From Bradyrhizobium nanningense (GTDB lineage Bacteria > Pseudomonadota > Alphaproteobacteria > Rhizobiales > Xanthobacteraceae): 64,000 bases of DNA. Positions 35,947 to 44,919 of the stretch are shown piece by piece. The position numbers and the translations under genes are program-made. The stretch lies in assembly GCF_004114535.1 (NCBI RefSeq), contig NZ_LBJC01000020.1, positions 434,001 to 498,000 of the forward strand. Reading direction: 5' to 3'. The notes under the pieces are model-generated. The model searched no databases, was not told the DNA's origin, and worked only from the letters and a program-made list of their open reading frames with translations. The stretch's first letter is position 1; each line of letters begins with the position of its first letter.

Positions 35947-37602
35947 TCAATTCACCCGCAGGATGCGGCTGGGCGGTAGCGGACCAATCGGTCCGTGGGC
36001 CCGGAAGAACGCGAACAGCGCGTCCGCGTCGTAACCGCCATATTGCGGCGAGGTGCCCTGTTTGGCGACGGAAAAACCGTCGCCACCGACGGCAAGGTAG
36101 TCGTTGAGGGTGACGCGGTAGCCGCTCCCAGGCTCGATCGGCCTGCCGCCCAGCGTCATCTTCTCGGGGATCACGCGCTCGCCGAATGGCTTCGACGCAT
36201 CCCAGGCATAGCTGAATCCGTTCGAGACCTGGAGGATCCGCGGCCGCTTCGGGTCCAGCCATTGCTGCTCGAGCATGTCCTTGAGTTGGCTGCCCGTCAG
36301 CGTCATCGTAACGAGGCGGTTGCGGAACGGCTGGCTGGCGAAGACGTCGCCGAAGGAAATCGCGCCGTTCTCCTTCGGCACGATGTCGGTGCGGATGCCG
36401 CCGGGATTGGTGAGCGCGATGACAGCGCTGCCATCCTTGGCGTCTTTGGTCGCGGCGAGCTGCGCATCCGCGATGACGTCGCCGAGCGCGCTCTCGCCGG
36501 CCTCGTTCGGTACGCGCGACAGCGTCTGGGTCACCGATCCGGCAGGCCGGTTGGCGATCGGCGCCGAGAGCCTGTCATAGGCCTCGATCAGCGCGGTCTG
36601 CTCCGGGTCTCTCGCCAGCGAGGCATTGGCGACAAGTACGTTCTCGCCCCTTGCGCTGACGATGTCACGCGTTGCAGGATCGAGCTTCAGGTCGATTGCG
36701 GTGACCAACGTGCCGTATTTGTCACCGCTGGTGACGAGCCGCCCGTCGATGTCGCAGACATAGGCGCGGTGAGTATGACCGCTGACGACGACGTCGACGG
36801 CGCGGTCGAATTTCTTGACGATATCGACGATCGGCCCGGTGATCGCAGGGCATTCATTGTAGTCGCCGGCGGGCTCGCCGCCCTGGTGGATCAGCACCAC
36901 GATCGCCTCGACGCCGCGCGCCTTCAGCTGCGGCACCAGCGCGTTCACCGTCTCGGCTTCGTCGCGGAATTCGAGCCCCTTGATGCCGGATGGCGAGACG
37001 ATGCCTGCGGTCTCCTTCAAGGTCAGCCCGATGAAGGCGACCGGGATGCCGTCGAATTCCCTGATCTCGTAAGGCGGCAGCACGCTTCTACCGGTCGCGG
37101 TCTCGATGGTGGAGGCCGCGAGATAGCGGAATTTGGCGCCGGTGAAGGGATGCGGGCCCTGGCAGCCGTCGACCGGATGGCAGCCGCCATTCTGCATCCT
37201 GAGCAGCTCGGCCTTGCCCTCGTCGAATTCGTGATTGCCGACCGAGGTGATCGCAAGCCCCATCGTCGAGAGCGATTCGATCGAGGGCTCGTCGTGAAAC
37301 ATCGCCGACAGGAACGGGCTCGCGCCGATCAGGTCGCCGGCGGCGACGAAGATCGTGTTCTTGTGCCCTTCGCGTAGCTGCTTGACCAGCGTCGCCATGT
37401 ACTCGGCACCGCCGGCCGCCACCATCACTTTTTTGCTTTTGTCCTCGGGATCTCCGATGCGGATGCCACCCGGCGGCGGCCGCAGATTGCCGTGGAAATC
37501 GTTGATCGCGAGCACGCGCAACTCGACGGGGGCTACGGTCTGGGCCGCGGCGGGGAGGGCGAAGGTGAGGGAGAGTGCGGCAAGGATGGATCGGTATCGC
37601 AT
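35947..37602 (-). CDS. Bifunctional metallophosphatase / 5'-nucleotidase, exported
   Basis: A 551-residue periplasmic enzyme. The signal is MRYRSILAALSLTFALPAAAQ. The N-terminal metallophosphoesterase domain shows LAINDFHGNLRPP, AAGDLIGASPF, TSVGNHEFDEGKAE, VLIHQGG and VVSGHTHRAY, all metal ligands. The C-terminal 5'-nucleotidase domain has ALTNPGGIRTDI, FASQPFRNRLVTMTLTG and NDYLAVGGDGF. Such enzymes salvage phosphate and nucleosides from nucleotides outside the cell. ATG 37602 is chosen because it begins the signal peptide. Confidence 0.94.
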   Translation of the reverse strand: MRYRSILAALSLTFALPAAAQTVAPVELRVLAINDFHGNLRPPPGGIRIGDPEDKSKKVMVAAGGAEYMATLVKQLREGHKNTIFVAAGDLIGASPFLSAMFHDEPSIESLSTMGLAITSVGNHEFDEGKAELLRMQNGGCHPVDGCQGPHPFTGAKFRYLAASTIETATGRSVLPPYEIREFDGIPVAFIGLTLKETAGIVSPSGIKGLEFRDEAETVNALVPQLKARGVEAIVVLIHQGGEPAGDYNECPAITGPIVDIVKKFDRAVDVVVSGHTHRAYVCDIDGRLVTSGDKYGTLVTAIDLKLDPATRDIVSARGENVLVANASLARDPEQTALIEAYDRLSAPIANRPAGSVTQTLSRVPNEAGESALGDVIADAQLAATKDAKDGSAVIALTNPGGIRTDIVPKENGAISFGDVFASQPFRNRLVTMTLTGSQLKDMLEQQWLDPKRPRILQVSNGFSYAWDASKPFGERVIPEKMTLGGRPIEPGSGYRVTLNDYLAVGGDGFSVAKQGTSPQYGGYDADALFAFFRAHGPIGPLPPSRILRVN

Positions 37603-37694
37603 GGAACCAAGATTAATCGTTCCGCGCGAAGTTTTCACGAAGCATTGTCGTGAACGCGCCGCGGCCGGATGAGGTTTCTGTGCCCGACCACGGT

Positions 37695-37825
37695 CTCGTA
37701 CGGTGGGCAAAGCGACTTGTCCGCCGAAGCTCAAAGAGCGAAGGCGGAAGCGTGCCCACGTCTTTCGCCATCATCGGCAGAGGGTGGGCACGGCGCAAGT
37801 GCGCCTTTGCCCGCCCTACGATTCC
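37695..37825. repeat. Intergenic repeat with GTGGGCAAAG / CTTTGCCCGCCC ends
   Basis: GTACGGTGGGCAAAGCG (from about 37698) is answered by GCGCCTTTGCCCGCCCTACG (near 37802-37821). Inside, GTGCCCACGTC and GGGTGGGCACGG (near 37752-37793) form a second dyad. From memory it resembles a Bradyrhizobium repeat family. It fills the gap between the nucleotidase and enoyl-CoA hydratase genes. Confidence 0.55.
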
Positions 37826-37881
37826 GGACTCGCGGAGAAAGCTTTGATGCGTCTCCCGCACGGTGAGACGCAAAGTGCATT

Positions 37882-38640
37882 CTACCGCTTCTTCCTGTTC
37901 GCGAACGCGTTGAATGCCGCCACCGCCTCGTTCGACTTGAGCCGCTCGCCGAACAGATGGCCTTCCTGATCGATGCGGCGGGTGAGTTCTTCGGCCGGGG
38001 CGCGCAGCAGCTTGCGGGAGGTCGCGATCGCCTCGGCCGGCAGCCGGCAGATCTCGCGCGCCACCTTGCGCGCCTCGACCTCGGTATGTCCCGGCGACAC
38101 CACGGTGTTGACGAAGCCGGCGGCATGCGCCTCGGCGGCGGAGAAAGTCCGCCCCATCACCAGCATGGCAAAGGCGCGCTGATATCCCATCGTGTTCGGC
38201 ATCAAGAGGCTGGCTGCGCCGACCGGCACCAGCCCGAGATGAATATAGGGCGCGGAGAAGGTAGCAGCGTTCGAGGCCAGCACGTAGTCGCAGTGGAACA
38301 GCATCACCGTGCCCATGCCGATCGAGGCGCCGTCCACCGCCGCGATGATCGGCTTGACGTTGAGGGCGAGCGAATAGAGGAACTTGGCACCTTCGGACAG
38401 CATTTCGGGGCGTGAGGCGTCGGCGTGGAGAAAATCGTCGATGTCGTCGCCGGCGGTGAACACGCCGGAGCCGCCGGTGATGATCATGCAGCGGATATCG
38501 GAATTGTTCTGCGCGGTGTCGATCGCGCGGCTCATCTCCCGGTACATGTCCTGGGTGATCGCGTTCTTCTTGCCCGGGCGGCGCAGGGTGATCACGCGTG
38601 TTCCGCGCTCTTCGGTGACGATGATATTGCCATTCGGCAT
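37882..38640 (-). CDS. Enoyl-CoA hydratase/isomerase family protein
   Basis: A 252-residue crotonase-fold protein. ITLRRPGKKNAITQDMYREM, IITGGSGVFTAGDDIDDFLH (first oxyanion-hole stretch) and PIIAAVDGASIGMGTVMLFHCDYVLAS (second oxyanion-hole stretch) are clear. The usual catalytic Glu pair is not evident, so hydratase activity is not certain; isomerase or thioesterase-like chemistry is possible. ATG 38640 is chosen over the start at 38655. Confidence 0.9.
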   Translation of the reverse strand: MPNGNIIVTEERGTRVITLRRPGKKNAITQDMYREMSRAIDTAQNNSDIRCMIITGGSGVFTAGDDIDDFLHADASRPEMLSEGAKFLYSLALNVKPIIAAVDGASIGMGTVMLFHCDYVLASNAATFSAPYIHLGLVPVGAASLLMPNTMGYQRAFAMLVMGRTFSAAEAHAAGFVNTVVSPGHTEVEARKVAREICRLPAEAIATSRKLLRAPAEELTRRIDQEGHLFGERLKSNEAVAAFNAFANRKKR

Positions 38641-38819
38641 GACAGTCCCCTGCACTCGCCGCGATGCTCGCCGCGTCGCGAGTCCTCGCCAAGCATCAGC
38701 CTACATCATCTCGCAGGCGTGCCAATGCGCTGGGTCAAGCTTTTCGGCGCCGTTCCCGCATGGCACCATCGCGCATCGCGACAATTGGCGACAAAAGTAA
38801 AGAAAACCGGTGGTTGCCG

Positions 38820-38998
38820 GGGGATTACCTCTCGTGCCCCGGACGCAGCGCGGCGCTCCCCCGGCGCTGCGAAGCATCGTCCGGTTCAGCGCTGTGCTGC
38901 AGAGCCGGGGCCCATATCACCGCGATAGGCTCTTTTGGCCTGGGTCCCGGCTCTGCGCAGCGACGCTAAGCGTTGCAGCGCGTCCGGACACGTGGAGC
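38820..38998. repeat. Large intergenic repeat (CAGAGCCGGG-type)
   Basis: GTGCCCCGGACGCAGCGCGGCGC at the left is answered by GCAGCGCGTCCGGACAC at the right (about 38976-38992). Inside, GCAGAGCCGGGGCCCA (about 38899-38914) faces TGGGTCCCGGCTCTGC (about 38940-38956). From memory this arrangement is one of the commonest dispersed repeats of Bradyrhizobium and Rhodopseudomonas. No gene is present. Confidence 0.7.
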
Positions 38999-39001
38999 AG
39001 C

Positions 39002-40780
39002 CTACCCCAACAGCACCGCATCCGCCGCTGCGACCGATTCCGCGCTCTCCGTCACGGTGCGCTCCAGCGCGCCGGCCTGCACGGTGATGTTCTCGGCGAA
39101 GAAGCGCGCGAGGGAGACGTAGCGCGCGGCGTCCGTGTTGCCGTCGGCTTTGGCGGCGAGCGCCTCGGCGGCGAGCAGGCAGCCGCCGAGCGTGGCGCCG
39201 AACTGCTGCAGATAGGGCGTCGCGCCGGCCAGCGCCTCGTTCGGTGCGGAGGTCACGCGCTCCAGCAGCCATTTGCTGCTGCGCGTCAGCGCCTCCAGCG
39301 CCTCGCGCAGCTTCGCCCCGGTGGTGCCGAAGGCGGGGTCGTTGGACGCCTCGACCTGCTTGACGGTTGCCGACAGCTCGTCGAGCAGCGCCCACACCGA
39401 GGCGCCGCCATTGGCCGCGAGCTTGCGCGTGACGAGGTCGATGGCCTGGATGCCGTTGGTGCCCTCGTAGATCGCGGTGATGCGGGCGTCGCGGTAGTGT
39501 TGCGCCGCGCCGGTCTCCTCGATGAAGCCCATGCCGCCATGGATCTGCACGCCGAGATAGGCGACTTCGTTGCCGATGTCGGTGGAATAGGCCTTGGCCA
39601 TCGGCGTCAGCAACGCCGCGCGCGCGGCGGCATCGGCTCGCACCTTCGGGTCCTTGGCGCGTGTCGAGACGTCGATCGCGACCGCGGTCGCATAGCAGAT
39701 GGTGCGCGCGGCGGCGGTCTGCGCCCGCATCCGCATCAGCATGCGCTTGACGTCGGGATGGACGAAGATGGCGTCCGAGCCGTCGCCCTTCTTGCCGACC
39801 GCGCGGCCCTGCTTGCGCTCCTGGGCATACGACAAAGCCTGCTGGTAGGCGCGATCGGCAACGCCGACGCCCTCGAGGCCGACGCCGAGGCGGGCCTGGT
39901 TCATCATCGTGAACATGCAGCGCATGCCCTGGTTCTCTTCGCCGATCAAAAAGCCGATCGCGCCGCCATGATCGCCCATAGTCATGGTGCAGGTCGGGGA
40001 GGCATGCATGCCGAGCTTGTGCTCGACGCCGCTCGCAAAGATGTCGTTGCGTGCACCAAGCGAGCCGTCGTCATTGACCATGAACTTGGGCACGAGGAAC
40101 AGCGAGATGCCCTTGGTGCCGGCGGGCGCATCGGGCAGGCGGGCCAGCACGAAATGCACGATGTTGTCGGTCATATCGTGCTCGCCATAGGTGATGAAGA
40201 TCTTCGTCCCCTTGATGCGATAGGTGCCGTCGGCCTGCTTCTCGGCGCGGGTGCGCAGCGCGCCGACGTCGGAGCCGGCCTGTGGCTCGGTGAGTTGCAT
40301 CGTGCCAGTCCATTCGCCGGAGACGAGTTTTTCGAGATAGATCTTCTTCAGCTCGTCGCTGCCATGCGCGTCCAGCGCCTCGATCGCCGAGGCCGTCAGC
40401 AGCGGGCAGAGGCCGAAGGCGACATTGGCGGCGCTCCAGATCTCGGTGCAGGCGGCGTTGATCGCGATCGGCAGGCCCTGGCCGCCGAAATCCTCGGGGC
40501 CGGATACCGCATTCCAGCCGCCCTCGGTCCAGTGCTTGTAGGCGTCCGGCCAGCCCGGCGCGGTCGTGACCTTGCCGTCGTCGAGCTTGATGCCGTGCTG
40601 GTCGCCGACCTTGTTGAGCGGCGCCAGCACGTCGGATGCGAACTTGCCGGCTTCCTCCAGCACGGCCGCGACGATGTCCAGGTCGAAATCGCCGTAATGA
40701 CCGGCCTCCACGGCAGCCTTGAGGCCGGCGCCATGGTTGAGCGACAGCAACATGTCATTGATCGGCGCGCGGTAGGTCAT
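39002..40780 (-). CDS. Acyl-CoA dehydrogenase, long form with C-terminal extension
   Basis: A 592-residue flavoenzyme of the extended acyl-CoA dehydrogenase group. MQLTEPQAGSDVGALRT is the FAD/substrate motif, IKGTKIFITYGEHDM the following strand, and VQIHGGMGFIEETGAAQHYRDARITAIYEGTNGIQAIDLV the C-terminal signature with the catalytic Glu in YEGTN. The N-terminal MTYRAPINDMLLSL and the last ~120 residues are the extra parts of this subgroup. It is transcribed alone away from the tRNA-Gln gene. Confidence 0.94.
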   Translation of the reverse strand: MTYRAPINDMLLSLNHGAGLKAAVEAGHYGDFDLDIVAAVLEEAGKFASDVLAPLNKVGDQHGIKLDDGKVTTAPGWPDAYKHWTEGGWNAVSGPEDFGGQGLPIAINAACTEIWSAANVAFGLCPLLTASAIEALDAHGSDELKKIYLEKLVSGEWTGTMQLTEPQAGSDVGALRTRAEKQADGTYRIKGTKIFITYGEHDMTDNIVHFVLARLPDAPAGTKGISLFLVPKFMVNDDGSLGARNDIFASGVEHKLGMHASPTCTMTMGDHGGAIGFLIGEENQGMRCMFTMMNQARLGVGLEGVGVADRAYQQALSYAQERKQGRAVGKKGDGSDAIFVHPDVKRMLMRMRAQTAAARTICYATAVAIDVSTRAKDPKVRADAAARAALLTPMAKAYSTDIGNEVAYLGVQIHGGMGFIEETGAAQHYRDARITAIYEGTNGIQAIDLVTRKLAANGGASVWALLDELSATVKQVEASNDPAFGTTGAKLREALEALTRSSKWLLERVTSAPNEALAGATPYLQQFGATLGGCLLAAEALAAKADGNTDAARYVSLARFFAENITVQAGALERTVTESAESVAAADAVLLG

Positions 40781-41034
40781 GGCTCACTCCCGAGGACAAA
40801 TATTGGCGCCGTATTCTCATGAAACGGGGGCGGTCTCAATGGCCGTAAGGCCGGGCGGGCGCCCGCCCGGATCCCTCCGGGTTTCTCTATAAGAGTGAGA
40901 CGCGGCGGATCGCCGGGGCCGTGTGGTATTTTGACCCTCCAGGCGGTTGAAATGCCGCGCCCATCCCTATAGACCGGCTGCGACCGAAGGGAATCTGCGG
41001 GTGCCAGTTCTTCCGTCATTCCTCGGTCGCCTGA

Positions 41035-41109
41035 TGGGGCGTAGCCAAGCGGTAAGGCAGCGGATTTTGATTCCGCCATTCGGAGGTTCGATCCCTCCCG
41101 CCCCAGCCA
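41035..41109 (+). tRNA. tRNA-Gln (anticodon TTG), with encoded CCA
   Basis: A full cloverleaf: acceptor TGGGGCG (41035-41041) with CGCCCCA (41099-41105), D-arm TAGCCAAGCGGTAAGGCA, anticodon arm GCGGA-TTTTGAT-TCCGC with anticodon TTG, and T-arm GGAGG-TTCGATC-CCTCC. Discriminator G 41106 is followed by CCA. An integrase gene ends 8 bp downstream, which makes the 3' half of this tRNA the likely attachment site of the island. Confidence 0.96.
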
Positions 41110-41116
41110 ATTGATA

Positions 41117-42445
41117 TCACTCAACAATCGCGCTTTGTTCAGGGGGCTCATTCTGAACGCTGTTTTGCTGGTCATTCTGATTGTCTGTCGCTATTTCGTT
41201 CGCCAGCCTGTGCGCGTGCCGTTTGCGGGTTGCCGCCAGAACGCGTTTCTCGGTGCGCTTGGCGTAGCCGATGTAGCTCTGCTGCGTCCGGTGCGCTGAT
41301 AGTGCGCGCCCCTGTCCGTCGGTTAGCTCTGCCTCTTCCAATTCGGTCATGCCGCCGTGCCGGCAGGCATCGAAAGTGAAGTGTGCCGGCAGCCCAAGCT
41401 TCACACGCATGCGCTGCACCTTGTGCTGCATCGTGCTGAAGGCGAACGGCTTAGCCTTGCCCGTTTCAACCTCGTAGAGGATCATAGGTGTGCCGAGGCG
41501 CTTCAAGTGCGAGAGCACCTCCTCGGCTTCCTCGTAGAACTTCACATTACCATCCTCGAGCGGATGATCGACGATCTCGCCGGTCTTGTGGTGCTCGATG
41601 CGGATGGTCGGGTTGGCCCCGGTGCGATAGCCGCTCCACTTGATGTGGCCAGCGATGACGTTCTCAGGACGCTGCAGCCACTCGAAGCAGATCACGGCAA
41701 CGGCAGCCGCCTCGACCTCGCGGTGTTCGATACATCCATGCGCAAAAGCGTAGACCTCGTCTCGCGTCACGGCCGGCTTTTTCTTTTTTACACGGGTCTT
41801 CATGGTCACGCCGACCCAGGGGTTCGGAACGTCCTTCGGAAATTCGTCTGGGAATAGGCGACGGACGACACGCCACGCCTTGCGACAGAGCACGACCAGC
41901 TTTTCACCGGTCCGCAAGCGCTCTCCCTCCTCACGCTTGATAAACTTGTCGTATAGCTTGTCGGCGGCGCGGGGAGTGATCGTCTTCACAAGCCGATCGC
42001 CGATGCGATCCCCCTTGTTCGTCAGCGTGTTACACACCTGATCCATTGCCCATTCATAGTCATCGCGCGAGCGCACTGCGACCTTGTCGAGATAGGCCCT
42101 GCTGATCTTGTATTCGCGGAATAGCCAATCAACCGTGCCGTGCTTCGGCATGTTGGACGCGCTGATCGGGAGTCCTTTCCGCTGTGTATCCCACTCATCG
42201 AATTGGCCGTTCAAGACGCCAGCCCGCTTCGACATCAAGACGAAGTCTTTACCGAGCGGCTCGTTCTCGACCGGGCACTTCAACTTTCGGTATTTTGTTG
42301 GCACATTGTAGTAGTAGGCCGTCTCGCCGCCCGCGAGCGTTTTGGGGATCACGTGGCGCGGTAATTGCTCGGCTACAAATCCTCGGCGAGATCGCTTGGG
42401 ACTATGTTTTGCGCTATCGCTGCGTCCAGATCGTCTATCAACCAT
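41117..42445 (-). CDS. Tyrosine-type site-specific integrase
   Basis: A 442-residue recombinase ending 8 bp from the tRNA-Gln gene, the usual place for an island integrase. The C-terminal catalytic domain shows CFEWLQRPENVIAGHIKW (first Arg), RIEHHKTGE (Lys/His region), FTFDACRHGGMTELEEAEL (second Arg with His) and HRTQQSYIGYAKRT, which holds the probable nucleophile Tyr. The N-terminal 200 residues are arm- and core-binding domains. Its start overlaps the small gene at 42373-42612. Confidence 0.9.
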   Translation of the reverse strand: MVDRRSGRSDSAKHSPKRSRRGFVAEQLPRHVIPKTLAGGETAYYYNVPTKYRKLKCPVENEPLGKDFVLMSKRAGVLNGQFDEWDTQRKGLPISASNMPKHGTVDWLFREYKISRAYLDKVAVRSRDDYEWAMDQVCNTLTNKGDRIGDRLVKTITPRAADKLYDKFIKREEGERLRTGEKLVVLCRKAWRVVRRLFPDEFPKDVPNPWVGVTMKTRVKKKKPAVTRDEVYAFAHGCIEHREVEAAAVAVICFEWLQRPENVIAGHIKWSGYRTGANPTIRIEHHKTGEIVDHPLEDGNVKFYEEAEEVLSHLKRLGTPMILYEVETGKAKPFAFSTMQHKVQRMRVKLGLPAHFTFDACRHGGMTELEEAELTDGQGRALSAHRTQQSYIGYAKRTEKRVLAATRKRHAHRLANEIATDNQNDQQNSVQNEPPEQSAIVE

Positions 42446-42612
42446 AGCCGTCTACGCCCTTCTGCCACACGAGGCAGAGGATACTCCTTCCCGACTCGTT
42501 TGAGGAAGGCGTCTACCGTCGCCTCACCGCAATAACCTGCTGCCATTGCGGCGGACATACGGCGTGGCCACGAGCCCGCCGGAATGACTGACGAACGATT
42601 TTTGCGTGTCAA
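42373..42612 (-). CDS. Small DNA-binding-like protein upstream of the integrase
   Basis: A 79-residue product overlapping the integrase start by 73 bp in another frame. The core PRRMSAAMAAGYCGEATVDAFLKRVGKEYPLPRV...GRRRLWLIDDLD looks like an excisionase/AlpA-type winged helix in which a first helix is followed by a strand ending at a 'rrlW..ddLd' element. The start is uncertain (TTG 42612 or ATG 42558). A role in excision or integrase control is inferred from position. Confidence 0.6.
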   Translation of the reverse strand: MTRKNRSSVIPAGSWPRRMSAAMAAGYCGEATVDAFLKRVGKEYPLPRVAEGRRRLWLIDDLDAAIAQNIVPSDLAEDL

Positions 42613-42928
42613 ACCAACTGAACCTCTTGCGTCCTATCTCAGCGAGGGAGTTGCCCTGTGCACTTCGATGGTGTCCTGTCGGGTCCTTCAACAAAAACCG
42701 ATTCGTGACACTCTCGATCAACGTGTTCACGCAAAATGCGCGTGTCGCATTGGCTTCCGTTCTAGAGAAAAGCTCCAGTCGCCTGATAGGCGGAAACACC
42801 AGAGGTGAAAAATCTACCGGTTGGAAGTTCATTTTTGGCTGAGACGGCATTTGGCGCCCTTGGCGCGGGAAAGGATTGTTGAGCCAAAAAAGCGAATGGG
42901 GAGGGAACCGGCGGTTCCAGGGGAGACT
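42613..42928. other. Gene-poor stretch between the excisionase-like gene and the AbiE operators
   Basis: This 316-bp stretch has short frames on both strands, none with family features. No tRNA-like or repeat structure was seen. It must contain the promoter of the leftward integrase unit. Confidence 0.4.
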
Positions 42929-43000
42929 GTCCGAAATTTGTATATGAATTTCGGACCCTCGGCTTGCTCTTTGTCCGAAAAAGAGCTACAAATTTCGGAC
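42929..43000. promoter_or_regulatory. Two tandem palindromic operators before the AbiE-type genes
   Basis: GTCCGAAATT (42929-42938) and AATTTCGGAC (42947-42956) form a perfect 10-bp inverted repeat with an 8-base spacer. GTCCGAAA (42973-42980) and TTTCGGAC (42993-43000) form a second one with a 12-base spacer, ending at the antitoxin ATG. AbiEi antitoxins are known to repress their own promoter by binding inverted repeats, and these are strong candidates. Confidence 0.8.
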
Positions 43001-43861
43001 ATGAGCAGCGACTCTGATGTGAAAGCAGCCATGCTCGAGCGCATCCGTGCGGATGCGCCGCGCAAGGTCTGGACGCCCAGCGATTTCGTCGATCTTGCCT
43101 CGCGGGACGCTGTCGACAAGACGTTGCAGCGGCTGACAAACGCCAAGATCCTCAGGCGGATCGATCGCGGGCTCTATGATCACCCTGGCTTCAACAAGCT
43201 CACCCAAAAGCCTACCCCGCCAGATCCGCGCTCGGTCATCGAGGCCGTCGGGCGCCGCGACCAGACCCGGATGCTTGTCGACGGTATGACCGCTGCGAAC
43301 GATCTGGGCCTGACTGACGCGGTACCCGCGAAAATTGTGGTGCACACCGACGCCCGTCGTCGCGCGATCAAGCTCGGTAACGTGACGATCACCTTCCGCC
43401 CCACCGCGGCCAGCAAGCTGTTCTGGGCGGGGCGACCGGCGATGCGCATCGTCCAGGCGCTTTACTGGCTGCGCGATCTCCTGGCCCGTGAAGGCGAGAG
43501 CGATCAAGTCAAGCGTAGGCTCGCACGGCTTTTCGAAGATCCGACGGCGGGACCGCTCCTCACAGCCGATCTCGCTGCCGGTATGACAGCGCTTCCGACA
43601 TGGATGTGGGTGTTTCTCAAGCCGCTCGTCGAAGGAGGTACCGGTGCTCGTCTTCGCCACGTCGATAACAATCGTGCTGCCGCCGATGATGCCGATGATG
43701 ATGCTGATCATGTGAGCGCCAACCATGATCGTCGTCGACAACGAAGGGACGGTGATGATGATCAGCATCGCACTGCCGCCGCCCGTCCCAAGCGGAAATC
43801 GCTCTCCACCAGAAAGACACGAACCGTCAAGCGCAATGCAACCCGGAAGACGAAGACATGA
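43001..43861 (+). CDS. AbiEi-type antitoxin / transcriptional regulator (DUF6088-like)
   Basis: A 286-residue protein. The N-terminal winged helix (VWTPSDFVDLASRDAVDKTLQRLTNAKILRRIDRGLYDHPGFNKLTQKPTPPDP) matches the regulator of type IV AbiE-like systems. A second domain (MLVDGMTAANDLGLTDAVPAKIVVHTDARRR) follows. The last ~90 residues are unusual: Asp/His- then Arg/Lys-rich low complexity ending KRNATRKTKT. ATG 43001 is chosen because it follows the second operator. The stop overlaps the toxin start (ATGA). Confidence 0.87.
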   Translation: MSSDSDVKAAMLERIRADAPRKVWTPSDFVDLASRDAVDKTLQRLTNAKILRRIDRGLYDHPGFNKLTQKPTPPDPRSVIEAVGRRDQTRMLVDGMTAANDLGLTDAVPAKIVVHTDARRRAIKLGNVTITFRPTAASKLFWAGRPAMRIVQALYWLRDLLAREGESDQVKRRLARLFEDPTAGPLLTADLAAGMTALPTWMWVFLKPLVEGGTGARLRHVDNNRAAADDADDDADHVSANHDRRRQRRDGDDDQHRTAAARPKRKSLSTRKTRTVKRNATRKTKT

Positions 43862-44919
43862 ATCCGGCTTTCGATGAGGTTCTCGAGGCCGGCTCGGACG
43901 CAATGTTGAGCGCCTTCGATACGACGGCACAACGTCTGGGCACAGCATCGCAGAATATCGAGAAGGACTTCTGGGTCTGCTGGACGCTTGATGTCCTTTT
44001 CAATGGCCTGAAAGAAGGAGGTCCCCGGCTCCTTTTCAAAGGTGGAACGGCATTGTCCAAGGGGGTCGGTCTGATCAACCGTTTCTCGGAAGATATCGAC
44101 GTCACGGTATTTCGGGACGACATCGGTCAGCCAGCGACCATCGAGGAACTCGATGCGCTCGGCAAAAAGAAACGTCGTGCGCGCCTCGATTCGATCAAAC
44201 ACGCCTGCCAAGCCTATATCAATGGCCCACTGCGCGCTGAGTTGACGCAAATCCTGCAGGGCCGGCTCCAGGCGGCCGGCCGCGATGCCGGCGCGGCACG
44301 GGTGGATGCCGACGACGCGGATCCTGATGGGCAGACGCTGCTGATCTGGTATCCCGCGGCGACGCCGCGATTGGACTATGTGAGGGCGGCGATCAAGATC
44401 GAGTCCGGCGCGAAATCGGCCCTTGACCCAAACAGCGAAGTGCCGATCAAACCCTATGTCGACGATGATCTGCCGGCTCTCGATCTGACTGTGCCGGCTG
44501 TGCGCACAGTCGATCCCGAACGTACCTTCTGGGACAAGGTCGTTATTCTTCACGGCCTGCGGCGCTGGTTCGATACGCGCGGCGAGTTGCGCGGCGGCGG
44601 ACAGCGGGTATCGCGTCACTACTACGATCTGCACCAGCTCGCCGCAGCACCTGTCGGGGCCGCTGCCGTTGCCGATACGGCACTCGGTGCGGACTGTGTC
44701 GCGCACGCCCGGATGTTCTTCAATAGGCCGGACTTCGAACTTGAGAGCGCCGCGCATGGCTCGTTTGCGCTCGTTCCGCACGATGAGATGATCGATAAGT
44801 TACGCGTCGACTACAGGGCGATGCAAGGCATGATCTTCGGCGATCCGCCGCCCTTCGAGGCCGTGCTCGACAGCATCAAGTTGCTCGAGAACCGCCTAAA
44901 CGATAATGGCGCGGAGTGA
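43858..44919 (+). CDS. AbiEii-type nucleotidyltransferase toxin
   Basis: A 353-residue protein of the nucleotidyltransferase-fold AbiEii/AbiGii family. RLLFKGGTALSKG (residues 58-69) is the nucleotide-binding turn and FSEDIDV (76-82) the metal-binding Asp pair. ERTFWDKVVILHGL and SRHYYDLHQL are the conserved C-terminal stretches. In studied systems such toxins transfer nucleotides to tRNA or other targets and halt growth. It overlaps the antitoxin gene by 4 bp, so the pair is co-translated. Confidence 0.9.
   Translation: MNPAFDEVLEAGSDAMLSAFDTTAQRLGTASQNIEKDFWVCWTLDVLFNGLKEGGPRLLFKGGTALSKGVGLINRFSEDIDVTVFRDDIGQPATIEELDALGKKKRRARLDSIKHACQAYINGPLRAELTQILQGRLQAAGRDAGAARVDADDADPDGQTLLIWYPAATPRLDYVRAAIKIESGAKSALDPNSEVPIKPYVDDDLPALDLTVPAVRTVDPERTFWDKVVILHGLRRWFDTRGELRGGGQRVSRHYYDLHQLAAAPVGAAAVADTALGADCVAHARMFFNRPDFELESAAHGSFALVPHDEMIDKLRVDYRAMQGMIFGDPPPFEAVLDSIKLLENRLNDNGAE

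Noticed and set aside
38810..40822. Plus-strand frame of 670 codons
   Set aside because: It is the antisense shadow of the acyl-CoA dehydrogenase gene, with Arg/His/Gly-rich composition and no family features.
40777..41175. Minus-strand frame of 132 codons with WLGREGSNLRMAESKSAALPLGYAP
   Set aside because: It is antisense to the tRNA-Gln gene; this peptide is a well-known artefact of translating tRNA genes backwards.
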